Notes under the pieces: model-generated
Told to the model about the DNA's origin: nothing
The model's database searches: none
Seen by the model: the letters and a program-made list of their open reading frames with translations, nothing else
Program-made: the position numbers and the translations under genes
In this document: positions 11,503 to 23,139 of the stretch, in pieces
Layout: the number at the start of each line of letters is the position of its first letter
Position numbering within the stretch: the first letter of the stretch is position 1
Assembly: GCA_029834535.1 (NCBI GenBank)
Contig: JAQMWT010000521.1
Location: 124,001-188,000 of the forward strand
Direction of reading: 5' to 3'
Source of the DNA: Chrysophaeum taylorii
Lineage: Eukaryota; Sar; Pelagophyceae; Pelagomonadales; Pelagomonadaceae
DNA length: 64,000 bases

Positions 11503-11822
11503 TGGCGGCACAGAAAAACCTTCCCGACCCCCGGGTGACAAAGGGGGTTACTCACCGACTCGTCCTAGACCTCACTGAACGAGGAAAACACGGACTCAGG
11601 GTCGTGTATGCTCGCCACACACCTTGCTCACGCTCACCAAGCCTCTCAACAAGATGGAGAGATGGAATATGATAGCAAGGAAACTACAAGAATACAGCAA
11701 GAATGCTTCTCACAAAAGAGAGGTATGATGTCACTAAGAAGATCGGGAAAGGTGTCCCGTTGAACGGGTATCAAGCCTGGAGAGAGGGGGGGGTAAGCCT
11801 TGGCGGTCAGGAGTTGCCGCCA
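11503..11822 (-). repeat. 5' LTR of the gypsy element
   Basis: It is 320 bp and bounded by TGGCGGCA and TGCCGCCA. It aligns over its whole length with 2996-3321, with gaps of four and three bases in this copy. Confidence 0.9.
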
Positions 11823-12129
11823 CAAAGGAAAACAACAAAGCATCTCCTCGTGAGTACGAGGGGCTCGAATCACGCCTAGAGCATGACGAGCAAGAAGAGA
11901 ACACGAGGAGCCTCCGAGATGAGATACAGCTTCAAGGAGCATAGGGGAGGTAGGCAGGTGTAACTGCGACACCCGCTCCCCTTTGGCCGGACCGACGGTA
12001 GAGAAAAGTGAAAATTACTACGCTTGCGCGTGAGGAACATCGCTCGCAATTTACGCCCTCGCAACCCGAACCCGGAGGTGTGGGTGATATAACAGAATTC
12101 CTTCGTATAGCCTTTCCTGATCGCCGACC
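11823..12129. other. repeat-derived sequence downstream of the gypsy LTR
   Basis: No gene is seen. A stretch near 11885-11950 (around GAGCAAGAAGAGAACACGAG) is similar to 13455-13520, so both probably derive from one dispersed repeat. Confidence 0.5.
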
Positions 12130-12478
12130 GCAAGGGGCTGCGATGGAGGACGGTGCCTCATGAATCCTGAGCCTTGCGAGGGCATCTGCCCTCCCGGCGT
12201 AGGTAGGCACCTGTTCGCCTCCCGGGCGGGCCGGTTGGCAGCCGGAACGTTCGCAGTGGGGCGGGGTATGGCCGGGGGGCGCAGACGGAAGGTTTTCGAC
12301 GAGAGTTGGTTGTCAGTCACATCGCGGTCTCCTCGTCGCATGGCGAAAAGCCTGATGATCACTCTCCGCCGACCCACCTTTCGGCGCCCCTCGTCTACAG
12401 ACCCGTGATTCCGGACTGGCTCCTGTCGGTCCGGCCTGGCTCCCATGCTCGGGAGAGGTCTCAAGTTAGTTAGTTAGT
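12130..12478 (+). mobile_element. SINE-like retroposon, copy S1, with LINE-type 3' tail
   Basis: About 290 bp from 12188 to 12478 match 46932-46646 (opposite strand) almost throughout, and homology to 58.6-58.4 kb reaches further 5' to about 12140. The 3' end holds two hairpins (around 12411-12463) and a (GTTA)n tail. That end is the same as the 3' end of the LINEs at 7965 and 38241, while the body is not LINE sequence. I found no clear pol III A and B boxes, so calling it a SINE rests on size, the tail and dispersal. It could instead be a non-coding derivative of another LINE family. Confidence 0.7.
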
Positions 12479-15400
12479 TCCTTCATTGAGGGACTACTGG
12501 CTGATCTGGAGAAGCCGCCACTGTTGTTGCCGCCATACACGATCCATCCCGCTACAGGCCCGCCCTGGCGCTCACGTACGCCATTTTGAGGTTGGCCTGA
12601 ACTTTATCATGATCAAGAAGGTGCTGAACAAGGACTTGGAGCTGATTCCGAATTCTCCCACAATCAGCATTAAACTGAGCTTGTCTCGCAGCGTGCTGAG
12701 CTTTGAGATGGTGCATCGTCTCTTGCTGATGCCGGACCTCCCTAGCTGCCATGATCTCTTTTATGGCGTCTTCGTCGATGTCTTCTTCGAGAAGAAGAAC
12801 CACGTCGCGGTCGCGAGTCGTCATTTTCGTTGGTGGTCGTTTGCGTGTTTTTGCTTGCTTTCACACTGCCGCACCCGGTAGCACGTGATGAAACTTGACT
12901 ACCTGTTTCAGGAACGTCAGAGAGGCCCGCCCCTCTCTGTAAACCTGTAAATTTCAATTAACGTCAGAGCATGACTCTGGGAATCCAAGTCTTTGTCCGA
13001 GACGTCGAGCAGAGTCCGATGTTTTGTAGAGAAGTGGGCAGTGGCCGTGCTGCCCTTTAACGTCCTGTCTCTACCGACACAAAGAGCAGCACGGTGTGGA
13101 ACGAAGTGATTTCTGGTTTGGGTGTGTGTGTATTAGTAACCCTATATATAATTTTTTCTGCTTCTAGGCGGCCACATCGTGACATCAAAATCCCCCGAAC
13201 CGCGAGTGGTCCCGCTACAGGGCCCGCCGTGGCGCACACGCACGCCATCTTGAGTTTGGCCTAAAATAGTTCAAAGGGGATTAATTCAGAGCAAGAATCA
13301 GTAGATTCCATGAAGTCTAAACAACAATATATGCTGTGATTGGCAGGCTAATAGGATCCTCAATTAGATGAGATTCCCAGGGAAGGCGGATAGAGATTCC
13401 AAGTGGGAATCTCCAAGTTCAAGGTAAGAGGGGGGGGTGGAATGACGTTACCGCGAGCAAGAAGAGAACACGAGAAGCCTCTTCCGCGTCAAGGAGCACA
13501 AGGGAGAGGTAGTGAGCCTATAGAGTTTGGATGGAAACCCTAGCCGACTCGACGAGGAGCGAGCGAGGTCCGGATGATATTTCCCCTCGAGTGGTCGCCC
13601 CCTCACACTATTGTTGTGGTCGTTGATTTCCCGAGGCAGATAGAAAACCAGAAACGAGGGTAGCTACGTCACCTGGTAGAGCGTAGTGGCTGTCTCAAAA
13701 AAAAAAACGTCTAATCTCTGAACAGGCTTTGACGAGACACTCTATTCTCGAAGCGTAGTGCGCAAAACTGAAGCGAGCGCCCAGGCGTCAGCGCGATGGA
13801 CTGGAGCGAGTGGCGTATAGAAACCTCATTGTGCACTCATATAGCTCAAACTTGTCCGAATAGTAGGTGTCGCGCTGGGCTCGCCATAATTTGGTTTGTC
13901 TCGAACTCGCGCGGACGTCAAGTTGCACGAACTTCAAACAAATTCGCACTCCTGCTCGCGGAATCCACAGTTCCCTGAAGAAGACCCGGTTGCTGGATCT
14001 AGCGAGCTAAGTAAGGACCCAATGCCATGTAATCCCCTAAGTGCGCGGATCCTACACGGTAAAACCACGAAAAAAAAGTTGAGACAAGGGTTTTATTTAA
14101 CAAGTCGACTGCTGTTTTTGTGAATTGGTGGAGACGTGAGGGATACCTGGAAGGCGGAGGTGTCCCGTTAAAAGACTTGCAAGGGCTGGTTTTAGATCGA
14201 TCGAGGATTCGAAGGATCGTCTCGCAAAGCACGGCCGTACAATCTGAATAGACCGACTCGGGTGTCCGGCCGAAAATGGCAGGAGTGCCTCTCTTTAAGG
14301 GGCGTGTCCTGCCTCTTAGAAGACAGCGCCTAACAACTTTATGACTCGCGGATTTCCAGAAATGTAAAAAAAATGCTGACTAAGATAATTCCGGGATAAT
14401 CCCGAACTATCCATTTTTTCCGAGGAAATCTCCGGGAGCTCGAGAGGAGACTTTCGGACAGCTGGCGGGCCGAGCCCAAAGAGGCCAAAACGCTCCTCAA
14501 TAGAGGCAGACCCATGGGTATCCGCTGAGGTGTCGGCGACCTCCACCGGAGGTATTGCAGCGCGCCGAGCGACGACCAGGACGTCGATCATCCGGAGGGG
14601 GGGGGGCGTGCAAACAAAAGAACGCGGTGTGCGTGTAAGGGGGTTTCAAATCCACTGTGCCCTAGGATCCCCAGGCCATAGGGTACTGACGTCGAGCGCG
14701 AGAAGGGTGATAGCTTGTTTTTATGAAAAACGGAGTGCGGTGGTGTGTGCACGCAGGGCGTTCAGTACGAGTAGTGTTTTTTAAAGGTCGACTGCTAAGA
14801 GAGGGGCGTGGGGTATGTGAACGTCAGCAGTTTTTTTTTTTGTGGCTGTCACCTTTGACCGCAACGCCTGCAGTGTTTCGGTCGCAGTCGAGAGTCTCGT
14901 CGACGTCGGCACCATATAGTGTAATGCTGAGGACAAGCGGCCGACGCGAAGAGGCAGCTGAGGCAGAGGAGAGTGTCTTCTTCGGATAGCGGCAGCATCC
15001 AGCCTTAGTCGTCGGAGTTCGACTGTCGTCCACATTGTTTGCGAGTTTGAGCCTCTGCCGACGAGGCGCGTTTTGTTTTCCAATTGAAAGTCGTAGTTGT
15101 AGACCCGAGCCCGCGGCTTGAACTTGACCAGAACCACCACTCACTTGGTTCTCGAAAGTCTTGGTCGAGGTGTCCAAGCAGGACGTAGAGTGGGCTCCGT
15201 TCTTCGTCATCGCGGAGAAAGGAAGTCGTCGTCTTGTCGACGGACGAGAAGCCGCTTGTTGATCAAGGGGGGGACTTCCCGGCCGGTCCTCTCGCGATTG
15301 TCGCCCGCCCATGGTACCTACACATAGGTGCACGTAGGCGCTCTCGTGGTGGGCGAGTACTTTGCGTGGCGCGTGTACTGAGGTAATGTAAATTTGGAAA

Positions 15401-15582
15401 AAAACGCGAGAACTCGTATGTTAGGATTCGTGTGAGTCAGAAGCGAATCCGGTAATATTATAACAACAAGAGTCATTGTCGTCAATTCGGAATCGTCGAG
15501 TCGCCCTGGCTGGCAAATTAATTCTTCCGGTTGCGGTAATTTGCTGCCTTGCTCCTGGCAGCGTTCGACAGGTTAACGGCCT
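12479..15582. other. gene-poor interval with a direct repeat pair and unsupported ORFs
   Basis: A 50-60 bp segment recurs in direct orientation at 12547-12600 and 13211-13265 (both contain GCTACAGG and a GTACGCCAT- or GCACGCCAT-type core), perhaps termini of a small element. Between them a 90-codon minus-strand ORF (12824-12552) would form a charged helix, but nothing identifies it. A 169-codon minus-strand ORF at 15333-14824 has no recognisable domain. From 13270 to 14800 I see no gene. Confidence 0.4.
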
Positions 15583-18500
15583 GTGCGCGACGATCACCGC
15601 CGACAAAGACGCCCGGACCCATGTCGTCGCCCTCGAAGTAAACCTAATACTTCCTCCTCAACTGGGTCAAACCAAACTACGACAACCAGAGAGAGCCACT
15701 TCGACGCGGCGATATGCGGCCTCGTCGTCGACCCGTTGGTCCCACGTATCGCGCTCGAGGGTGCCCACGCCTCTCCTCAGAGTACTCTCGCTCGCGGCTG
15801 GCGCGCCGCTTTCGTCGACGCTCTCCTCAACTGCCGTCGCGACACCGACGACTTCGCCACACCCTCCAACAAAAGGCCCTCTGCTTTTACACACGAGGTC
15901 GCCACACATCGCAAACTCGCCTACGACGGCGGATCCTATCCCCCGATCGCCGACGCGATCGCCGACGATCGCTGCTTTCTGCTACCCTTTCTTCTTCTTC
16001 AACGGCGCTTGTTTCGGTGTAGCATGGTGGTATATCTTCACACCATGCCTGTTCGCGCGAAGTTAGTTCGAGGGATGGGCAAGTGGGTTGGCATCGCGGA
16101 GTGCGCGGGCAAGCTGTACTGCGCACCTTTTTTTTTGTGCAGACTCGATTTTGGTAATAGAGCCGTTTGCTCGAAGTCCCCGTGTTCGCCCTGCGCCGAG
16201 CTGCAGAGAGAGTCGAGGCTGCGAGAACCGAGTCGACCGCGAGCGGCGCACGAGGCTTAGACTGGGATGAGCGACAACTCTTCGAACCTGTGCTCACCAT
16301 CATAGCACACTTTCATTCAGCCTTGGCTGATTCCGATCTCCCGAGTCCTGTCGAATTCGAATCGCTTGAGAACTTCGAGCAGCTGCGACGCAAAGCGAGC
16401 GTGTCGCGCTCGAGCGCGAAGTCCAATTTTTAGAAGCGTCGCTGATTTCGTTAGAAAGAAGTCGAATCGAGTTCCAGGTGGCGGCGCCGAATGTTGCTGC
16501 TCGACTAGAGATGCAGTGGCTCGAGCAGCCTGGCTCGACATCAGCGGTCCAAAAGCGGTGCGTGCATTCGAGCACTGGGAGCGCGAAGCTGACGAAAAGC
16601 GCCGTCGTCACCGAGGTGACGGACGATACCTTGGCGAACGGCTGGTGCAAACTGCGCGACGTGGATCGAGGCGCAATTGAAGCGTGCAACTCGTGGGAGG
16701 ACGCGCATCGTTTTAGCGCTGGAGGCTGCCGATCGCGAGCTGAAGTACCGGACCTCGCCACCTCATCCCTTGTCGCTCCTGCCGGTTGACACCATTCGAA
16801 CTGCTGTGACCTCCCGACTGTATACGTGCAAGAGCATGCTGGAAGAGCAGTTGAATCGAGTCCGCGAGAGGCTCGTCGATGAGATCCACACCGCCGCCGA
16901 CTGTAGTGCGGAGCTTGGGGACAAGCCCTGGCGGGAAGCGAAGGAGCGGCTGAAAATTGCAAAGAAGACGACGCTCCGAAACTCACAGTACGAACTAGAG
17001 GATGCTGGAGATGATGACGACGAAGAATCATCATCTGGCATGGAATCGTTATTAATGGGCAATATTGGTGTGGCCCGAACTCAACCGCGCGCAACGCGCC
17101 ACAGAGGACGAAGCGAGCAAATTTAGGTTGCGTTGGTTCAAGACCACTATCTCGAGGAGCTCGCCATCGTCCTCAAGGCGCCGCTCGAAACGGTTGGTTG
17201 TGTCACCACCCTGACGCCACGTCTGCAAAGCGTTGTGCGTCGAGGACGTAGCCCGCAGGACTACGAGCGCATCCCGTGGCCAGAGCACTCAGAGCCGCCG
17301 GCGTCCCGTCACGTCACAATGCCTTGTCTCTACGACGGCCAAGCACGCGTATTGAAGCAGTTCTATCTACGAAACCCTACTGAACGACGCGCCCTGGAGG
17401 AGCGCGAGGTCGAAATGCTCGTTGAATTATCTCACCCAAACATCGCAAAGCTCGAATGCGTCTTCTTCGTCGAGAGTCCGCGGGCAGGTAAGGCACAGGC
17501 TTATATCCAAAGCCCGCTTTACCACGGTGGCACATACATTGCGGCAGTGGCTCGCTCGACCTGAGAACACTATTGCAGCAGCAGCAGAAGGAAATACGCA
17601 GTCGTCCGTCTCGCCGCGGGGATGACTGCGCTTCCTCGAGGCGGAGCACCGTCACGTAGCAACCACGCACATTCGAGCTCTCCGGCAACTCCTCAGCGCC
17701 CTCTCATACATACATCTCTGCCAAAGGTTTCATCCATGGGGATGTCAAGCTCGACAACGTGCTCGTCGACGCGGTGGACGGTACTACGTGGACTGTCGTC
17801 TCGAGCGACTTCGACACGAGTCGGACGGCGCTCGACGGCGGATCTACCGCGACAACGACGCGCTTGGGCGGTGGCACCCCCGGTTACGTTGCGCCGGAGG
17901 TGCACGCACGCACGCGGGAGAACGCTCGACAGCCGCGTCCGACGTCTTTTCGTTCGGCAAATGCGCGGCTGTCTCGCTCGCTCGCGTTTTGACGGTGACA
18001 ATGCGCGACGCGTGTTGCGCCGACGCAAAGAAGCAGCAGACATGGTGCGCGAAGCAACCAGCCGTCGCGGCAACGACACGCTCGCCGCGGTTCTTTTGTG
18101 CGCGTGCCTCGAAGTAGCTGCCAAGCGGCCGAGTGCGAGTGCTCTCGAAGCCTCGCAATTATTCGCGGCGGCGACCGAAAAATTCCTGGATGACCAAGTC
18201 GGCGCGGGAAGGTCGCGCTTCGGACGTGCGCTGTATGAAGAGCGGCGACGACGGCATCGTCGGTGTGGAGCGTGCGAATTCTCGCTTCGCGTGCGACGAG
18301 TGCCTTGCTGGCCACGTCCGCGCAAACACCCGAGAGCCTGCGAGTACCTTCGAGGCGCGCGCCGGGCGGGTCCAATGCGTCGGGCCGGGGTGCGACGAGT
18401 GCTACACCGACAAGGCAGTTGCATCGCCCCAGCACGTGTTTGCGACGTATTTCGCGGCCAAGCAGCGGTTGGTAGAGCAGCGGATTGCGGCCGACCTCGA

Positions 18501-18900
18501 AGCGGGATTGGACGGGCGCGTCGGGGCCCGCGCTCGGCGGATCTCGGCGAATCCGAACGGCGCGCGCACGAGATGCGGATTCACGTTGTCTAACGCATGC
18601 TCGCGTGTCCCCGCTGTGGTGCTGCGTTCGCCGAGGCGCTCGACGGCGAACAGAGTTTTGACGGCTGTTTCGCGCTGACGTGCTATCGCGCTGGCTGCGG
18701 ATGGGGGTTTCGTGCGTACTGCCTCGCCGACTGCGGCGCGGACGCTCGTGAGCACGTCCGAAACTGCGCACACGGTCAGGGTCTGTTTCCAGCTCGCGCG
18801 CGGGAGACGTTTGAACTTGCGCAACGCGCCCGACCGGGACCTCCGCGCCTACCTCCAGACCTTGGCGGACGGACGACGAGGCGCGCGTGGTTCTAGTTGC
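15583..18900 (+). pseudogene. coiled-coil / protein kinase / RBR-type zinc protein, broken by frameshifts
   Basis: Reading across frames gives one long protein. The N-terminal part includes WRAAFVDALLNCRRDTDDF (about 15800) and FALRRAAERVEAARTES (about 16200). A helical section follows with QFLEASLISLERSRIEF and SMLEEQLNRVRERLVDE. A kinase domain comes next: ARVLKQF with the putative Lys, EVEMLVELSHPNIAKLE, the catalytic loop FIHGDVKLDNVLVD (about 17735), DFD in place of DFG, and GGTPGYVAPEV (about 17880). The end is Cys-rich and RING/IBR-like: RFACDECLAGHVRA, QCVGPGCDECYTDKA, LACPRCGAAF, and CYRAGCGWGFRAYCLADCG. RBR proteins are E3 ubiquitin ligases and kinases phosphorylate Ser/Thr, so the intact form would join both. 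At least seven frame changes are needed. It could be a pseudogene or an error-rich assembly of a live gene. Confidence 0.72.
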
Positions 18901-20003
18901 CGGCCTCGAACGCGAGCTGCGCGACACTCGACCCGCGGGCTTACCTCCCCAACTAGACTCTGGAAGTGGCAGAATGCGATTTTCTTCCTTTCTTTATCAC
19001 CGCGACAGATCCGATCGAGAGAAGATTCAACAACTCGCGACTTACGGTTCCTCCGTCAGTGAGATCGATGTCCCGACCCTTTCTCGCGTGGTGACACTCA
19101 CCGCCTTCCTCGCCCACTCCGCCCTTGGTTCAGACCAAGCTCCCTTGAGTTCTCTCCCCCACTCTGGCTTTCTCGGGTTGTTGAGTTACGAGTGACCAGG
19201 TGTCTATTCGCCTCCGGGACGGACCGGTTAGCAACCGGATTGGGGAGTCAGCCACGATGAAGTGGGCGCCGCCGATCTGCGTTGTCGTTGGGATGCAACC
19301 CTCGAGAGTTCTGCGTCCTTGCGAATGCGACTGACGCTGCGGTCGACGCAGTCGTGGTGTTTAGACCAGTTTCATTCTGAGTCTGGTTTATCATCGTAGC
19401 AGAGAGACGTCAATTTCGATGTTTTCTCGACGGACAAAGTCGTATACATTCCTGATGTGCCTCAGAGCCTCGGCGGTCACGGGAGGAAGGTGGGGGTATT
19501 CCATTCTGCCGCGGAGGCGGCGGCTGGTAATCAATCAATCAATCAATCTCGAGCAAAATGGGTAGCCGCAAATATACGCGCGATATAATGAGTGCCGATA
19601 CGCCGTGTTCTGCCGGCCGATGATCGAATCGAGGTAACGACACCCGCGAATTGTTCGTCTTCGAGCCACTGGAGCGGGCTTCAAGTTATGGTGCCCCGGC
19701 TTCAAGTTGTGATGCAAACGCCTCGCGCTTCAATCCTGGCCGGCTGCGTCGCCGCGAACGCGTTGCGTCAAGCACCCAACGACTCCGCTCTCGGTTATCA
19801 CAGAACACAACACCTTCTCCGCTGACGATGACCTCATTCTGCAGTTCTGGGCAAATATGGCTGCGCCGACGACGTCCAAGCAAAGAGACATCGACGGCAA
19901 GTCACTTCAATCGACGTATCCAAGCGCTTCATAAATCAACAATGCTGTCTTGCCAAGAAAAAAATTCGCGTCTCATCGCTGGTGGCGCGTGGATCCGACG
20001 ACG
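18901..20003. other. intergenic interval with a SINE fragment and (AATC)n
   Basis: A 40-50 bp piece at about 19196-19245 resembles the head of the SINE-like family (compare 12215-12260). An (AATC)n array lies near 19527-19548. I see no gene. Confidence 0.5.
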
Positions 20004-20174
20004 AACTAACTAACTAACTAACTAACTTCAGACCTCTCCCGAGCATGGGAGCCAGGCCGGACCGGCAGGAGCCGGTACGGAATCACAGAGGAAACAAAAT
20101 CACGCAGGTGGAGGGACGAGGAGTGTTGATGGCGGACCGCCACTGCGGACCGCGGTCTTGTGCGAGGTCGTGCA
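20004..20174 (-). mobile_element. LINE 3'-end fragment
   Basis: A (GTTA)n tail at 20004-20026 is followed by the two tail hairpins, the 3' UTR and the last codons of the LINE protein (HDLAQDRGPQWRSAI). The copy is truncated at its 5' end after about 170 bp. It differs at several sites from the LINEs at 8 kb and 38 kb but keeps the hairpin pairing. Confidence 0.9.
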
Positions 20175-22498
20175 AAAGCGTCGCAGGCCGCGGACGCGTT
20201 GGTCCACGAACAATCGACCTGTCCGTCGCGTTCTGCCCGAGCGAGCGAACCCGCGGGACGACTACTAACCTGACCGAACGCCGCAAGATTCTCAAACACC
20301 AAGCTGCTGCTGCTGCTGCTGATGGTCACAAGGAAGGCATCAAAGGGGCAGCCGTTGAAGCGGCCGCGCGAATATGCGTGCCTCAGCATTTCACCAGAAC
20401 ACGGAGATTTCTCGCGTTTGGTCGACGGCAAACACGACCGAGGATGGACGACGAAAATCGGCAACAAAGGGCGAAACAATCCGGACGAAAAAGCCTGTCT
20501 ATTTCTGCGCTCGAATATTCTCATCGAAGTACGGAACATCTCGAAACTATGTCGTGCGCGGCGAGTGTTCGAGACACCGAAAAATGTCTTATGGTAGACG
20601 CGAAAAACGAGCAAAGGCCGAGGTGTATGCACGCAAGCCAGAGAGAAGCAAGAAGCCATGACACGACCGGGGATCGTGAGAATCGGTCGGCAATAGATAG
20701 CCTTCCGCGCGGAGTGGCCCACTCTGCAAAAAATCGGTTACTCGAAAAAAAATACTCGGGTCACCCACTCCCGCGGGCTAGCTTACAAACGCGCTCATCT
20801 TCAAGTCCTCATAGACAACAAAAACGACGTCAACTCTGTGACGACGACAAAACGACCGCTTCCGGCGGACGCTGGTTGCTGGCCTAGGCGCATTCTTTCG
20901 CCACTTTTATGCCTGAAAACGTCGAACGACGACGAGGACCAACACCGCTTTCTTCTTCTTTGTTCGGTGCCTGGTGCAACTTTTTTTTCCAAGGGCGTCG
21001 TCTCGACGCAATCACGAACGATAAGTATGACATCCAAACGGTCGGTAACGAACGACTGCGCACGAAGAAAATCGTCCGTCCGCACGACTATCGAGGCGGG
21101 GGCGGCGTGAATGACTTCCAGCACCAAACTCGCCCCGACACCGCGAACAGGTAGAGTGCTTCCCGTACGCAAAGTTTCAGTCCGTGCTTGCTGAAGCGCG
21201 ACTTCCACCGTGCGGGTTCGTTTCGGGCGACTAGGTCCAACGCCGACGATAGCTCGCCTCGCGAAGCAACGCGCGCGTTCGGACTTCGCCTCGCGTCATC
21301 GACGGAGTCTCCTCAAAGGCAGTAGGCTTGCTTGATCATCGCCCGAGAATTGATCATCGCCCGAGAATACTGACGTGCAAGCGAGTTCGGCAGGAGCGAT
21401 ACGGCGGCGCCCGTTAATTAAGGACGATATTTAAAATAAACGGGCTCGTAATGGAATGTATAGAAGAGCCATTATGCTCGACGTCGAGGAGGAGGACGAG
21501 GCGCGTCCCCTTTTTTGTCCGGAATGGAAGCCAGAGTAGTTTTCTTAAACAACGTGCCGTCTTTCGGAGTCCCAACATGTCTCGGACGGAGTGGTCTCGG
21601 GGAACGGACGTGTTCTGAGAAGTTTGTTTGCGAGAAAGTTTTTTAAAAGTTAAGAGTAACGCCTGCCGCGAAAGGGTGGGTCATTGCACCTAAAAACGGC
21701 ACGATGGTGTCGATGTTGGAAGTCTGGTTTTCCTTCGAGGACTCAGTCTATTGGGGTGGCGGTAGCCAAGGCGAGGTATTGTCGTCTAGTTCGTCGGTTT
21801 GAAAATGACGTTAGTTTATCACTCTTACGTCAACTCTCGACGCAGCGAATCAGACGTATTAAGCGCGCTCGGATGTACGCAATGAACGACTGACTGACCT
21901 GGGGGGGACGCATTCTTTTTTTTCGCAGACGACAAAAAGTTCTCTGGTCCCTTCCACCTAAAGAAGACGCGATTGCCCGACGCGTTGCTGGCAAAGTCGA
22001 GTCCGTCGAGTTTGAGCCAGTAGTTTTTTTCGACCGCGGTAACAAATCCGGCCCGACGACGCTTTCTTCTTTGATGCTAGCGCCCGACGGGCCGAGCTGT
22101 CGCTGCACAAAGCCCAGAAGCGTGCCGAGCAGCAAGACCTGGACGCGATGCAAGATCATCTGTGACGATATTCCGAGACGCAGGTCGACTTTGGTCGACC
22201 TTTTGTCCGGGTAGCTTTGCGCGTTGCACCGCCCGTGGTGGGTTCCTTTCGACGTTTGTCTGCGACGTGTTTTAAGGCCGCGCTTGTCAGGGGACTTGGG
22301 TTTTTAAAGGAGGTGTAGGGGGCGTCTCCCCCCCCCTCGACAAAACAAGCGCACAGAAAAAAGGAAGATTCCGGACAAAAGGAATCTTGTCTTCGAGGCG
22401 TTGTTGGGAGAAAGAAAGTTCTTCTGATGAGTCACAAGGTGGTGGTGGTGAGTCACGTCGAACGCAATTCCAGATCAACTCGAGGATCGGTTGCCAAG
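20175..22498. other. interval without a supported gene
   Basis: There are short ORFs on both strands, including an Ala repeat from a (GCT)n run near 20303-20320 and a 135-codon minus-strand ORF at 21208-20801. None has a family signature I recognise. A plus-strand stretch ending at a TGA at 22162-22164 (LSLHKAQKRAEQQDLDAMQ) reads like the helical C-terminus of a lost gene. Confidence 0.35.
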
Positions 22499-22513
22499 AG
22501 CGAGACCAACATC

Positions 22514-23133
22514 ATGGGGCTCTTATTCTCGAGAGTCGTGCGTCGCTTTTTCAACGTCGAGGGCCGCATCCTGATGCTCGGCCTCGACGTCGCGCCGCCG
22601 GAAAAACGTCTGTCCTCTACAAGCTCAAGCTCAAGCTCGGCGAGGTGGTGAGCACGATCCCAACGATTGGCTTCAACGTCGACGAGACCCGCGTTTTTTT
22701 TCGTGATCGGACGACGATCCCATGTCGAAAGCCGCACCTAAAAGAACATCGAACTCGCGGCGCGGGACGTCGGTGGGCAAGACAAGATCATAGAGCTCGG
22801 GCACCATTACTTCGCGGGCACAAACGGCTTGATATTCGTCGTCGACTCGACTCGAACGACCGCGCGCGCCTCGACGACGCTCGTATCGAGCTCCACGACC
22901 TTCTCCAGCACGTCGAGCTCAAAGACGCGTGCCTTCTCGTCTACGCCAACAAGCAAGATCTTCCCGACGCCGTCCCTGCCACCGACCTGGCCGCCGCAAA
23001 GCTCGACCTCGCTAACCTCAAAAAACGCACCACTGGTACGTCCAGGCCTGCGCCGCGACCACGGGAGACGGCCTCTACGAAGGTCTGGACTGGATGGCCA
23101 AGGCGCTCTCGCGACGCTCGCTACCGCGAGTGA
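22514..23133 (+). pseudogene. ADP-ribosylation factor (Arf) small GTPase, frameshifted
   Basis: The start [20 protein letters not shown] has the N-terminal Gly of myristoylated Arf proteins. It runs into LMLGLD, after which five extra bases interrupt the P-loop (AGKTS resumes in another frame). Switch I reads [12 protein letters not shown] and switch [17 protein letters not shown] follows, then a repeated ACTCG pentamer that shifts frame before [17 protein letters not shown]. The guanine-specificity motif is intact as [12 protein letters not shown]. One missing A in a run of six near 23020 shifts the frame before [20 protein letters not shown]. An 18-codon stretch between switch I and [12 protein letters not shown] may be an intron or insertion. 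Intact Arf1-type proteins are about 180 residues and control vesicle budding at the Golgi. Confidence 0.85.
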
Positions 23134-23139
23134 ATCATC

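Larger units (their letters stand above)
2996..11822 (-). mobile_element. Ty3/gypsy LTR retrotransposon, near complete, with nested LINE
   Basis: Two LTRs (11503-11822 as the 5' copy and 2996-3321 as the 3' copy) flank minus-strand gag, reverse transcriptase, RNase H and integrase in gypsy order. Both LTRs start TGGCGGCA and end TGCCGCCA, so they have the canonical TG...CA ends inside a short inverted repeat. They differ by roughly ten substitutions and a few small indels, so the insertion is not very old. A TGG-starting stretch four bases inside the 5' LTR could be the primer binding site; I could not match it to a tRNA. I see no target-site duplication (GGATA on one side, CAAAG on the other). 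The element is interrupted by a LINE at 7965-9586 and lacks most of the integrase core, so it is probably not autonomous. Confidence 0.9.

Noticed and set aside
12188-12408. Peptide HLFASRAGRLAAGTFAVGRG shared by the SINE-like copies, taken as a possible protein
   Set aside because: The frame is short, differences between copies are not biased to third positions as far as I can see, and the head is interrupted by duplication in the 58.5 kb copy.
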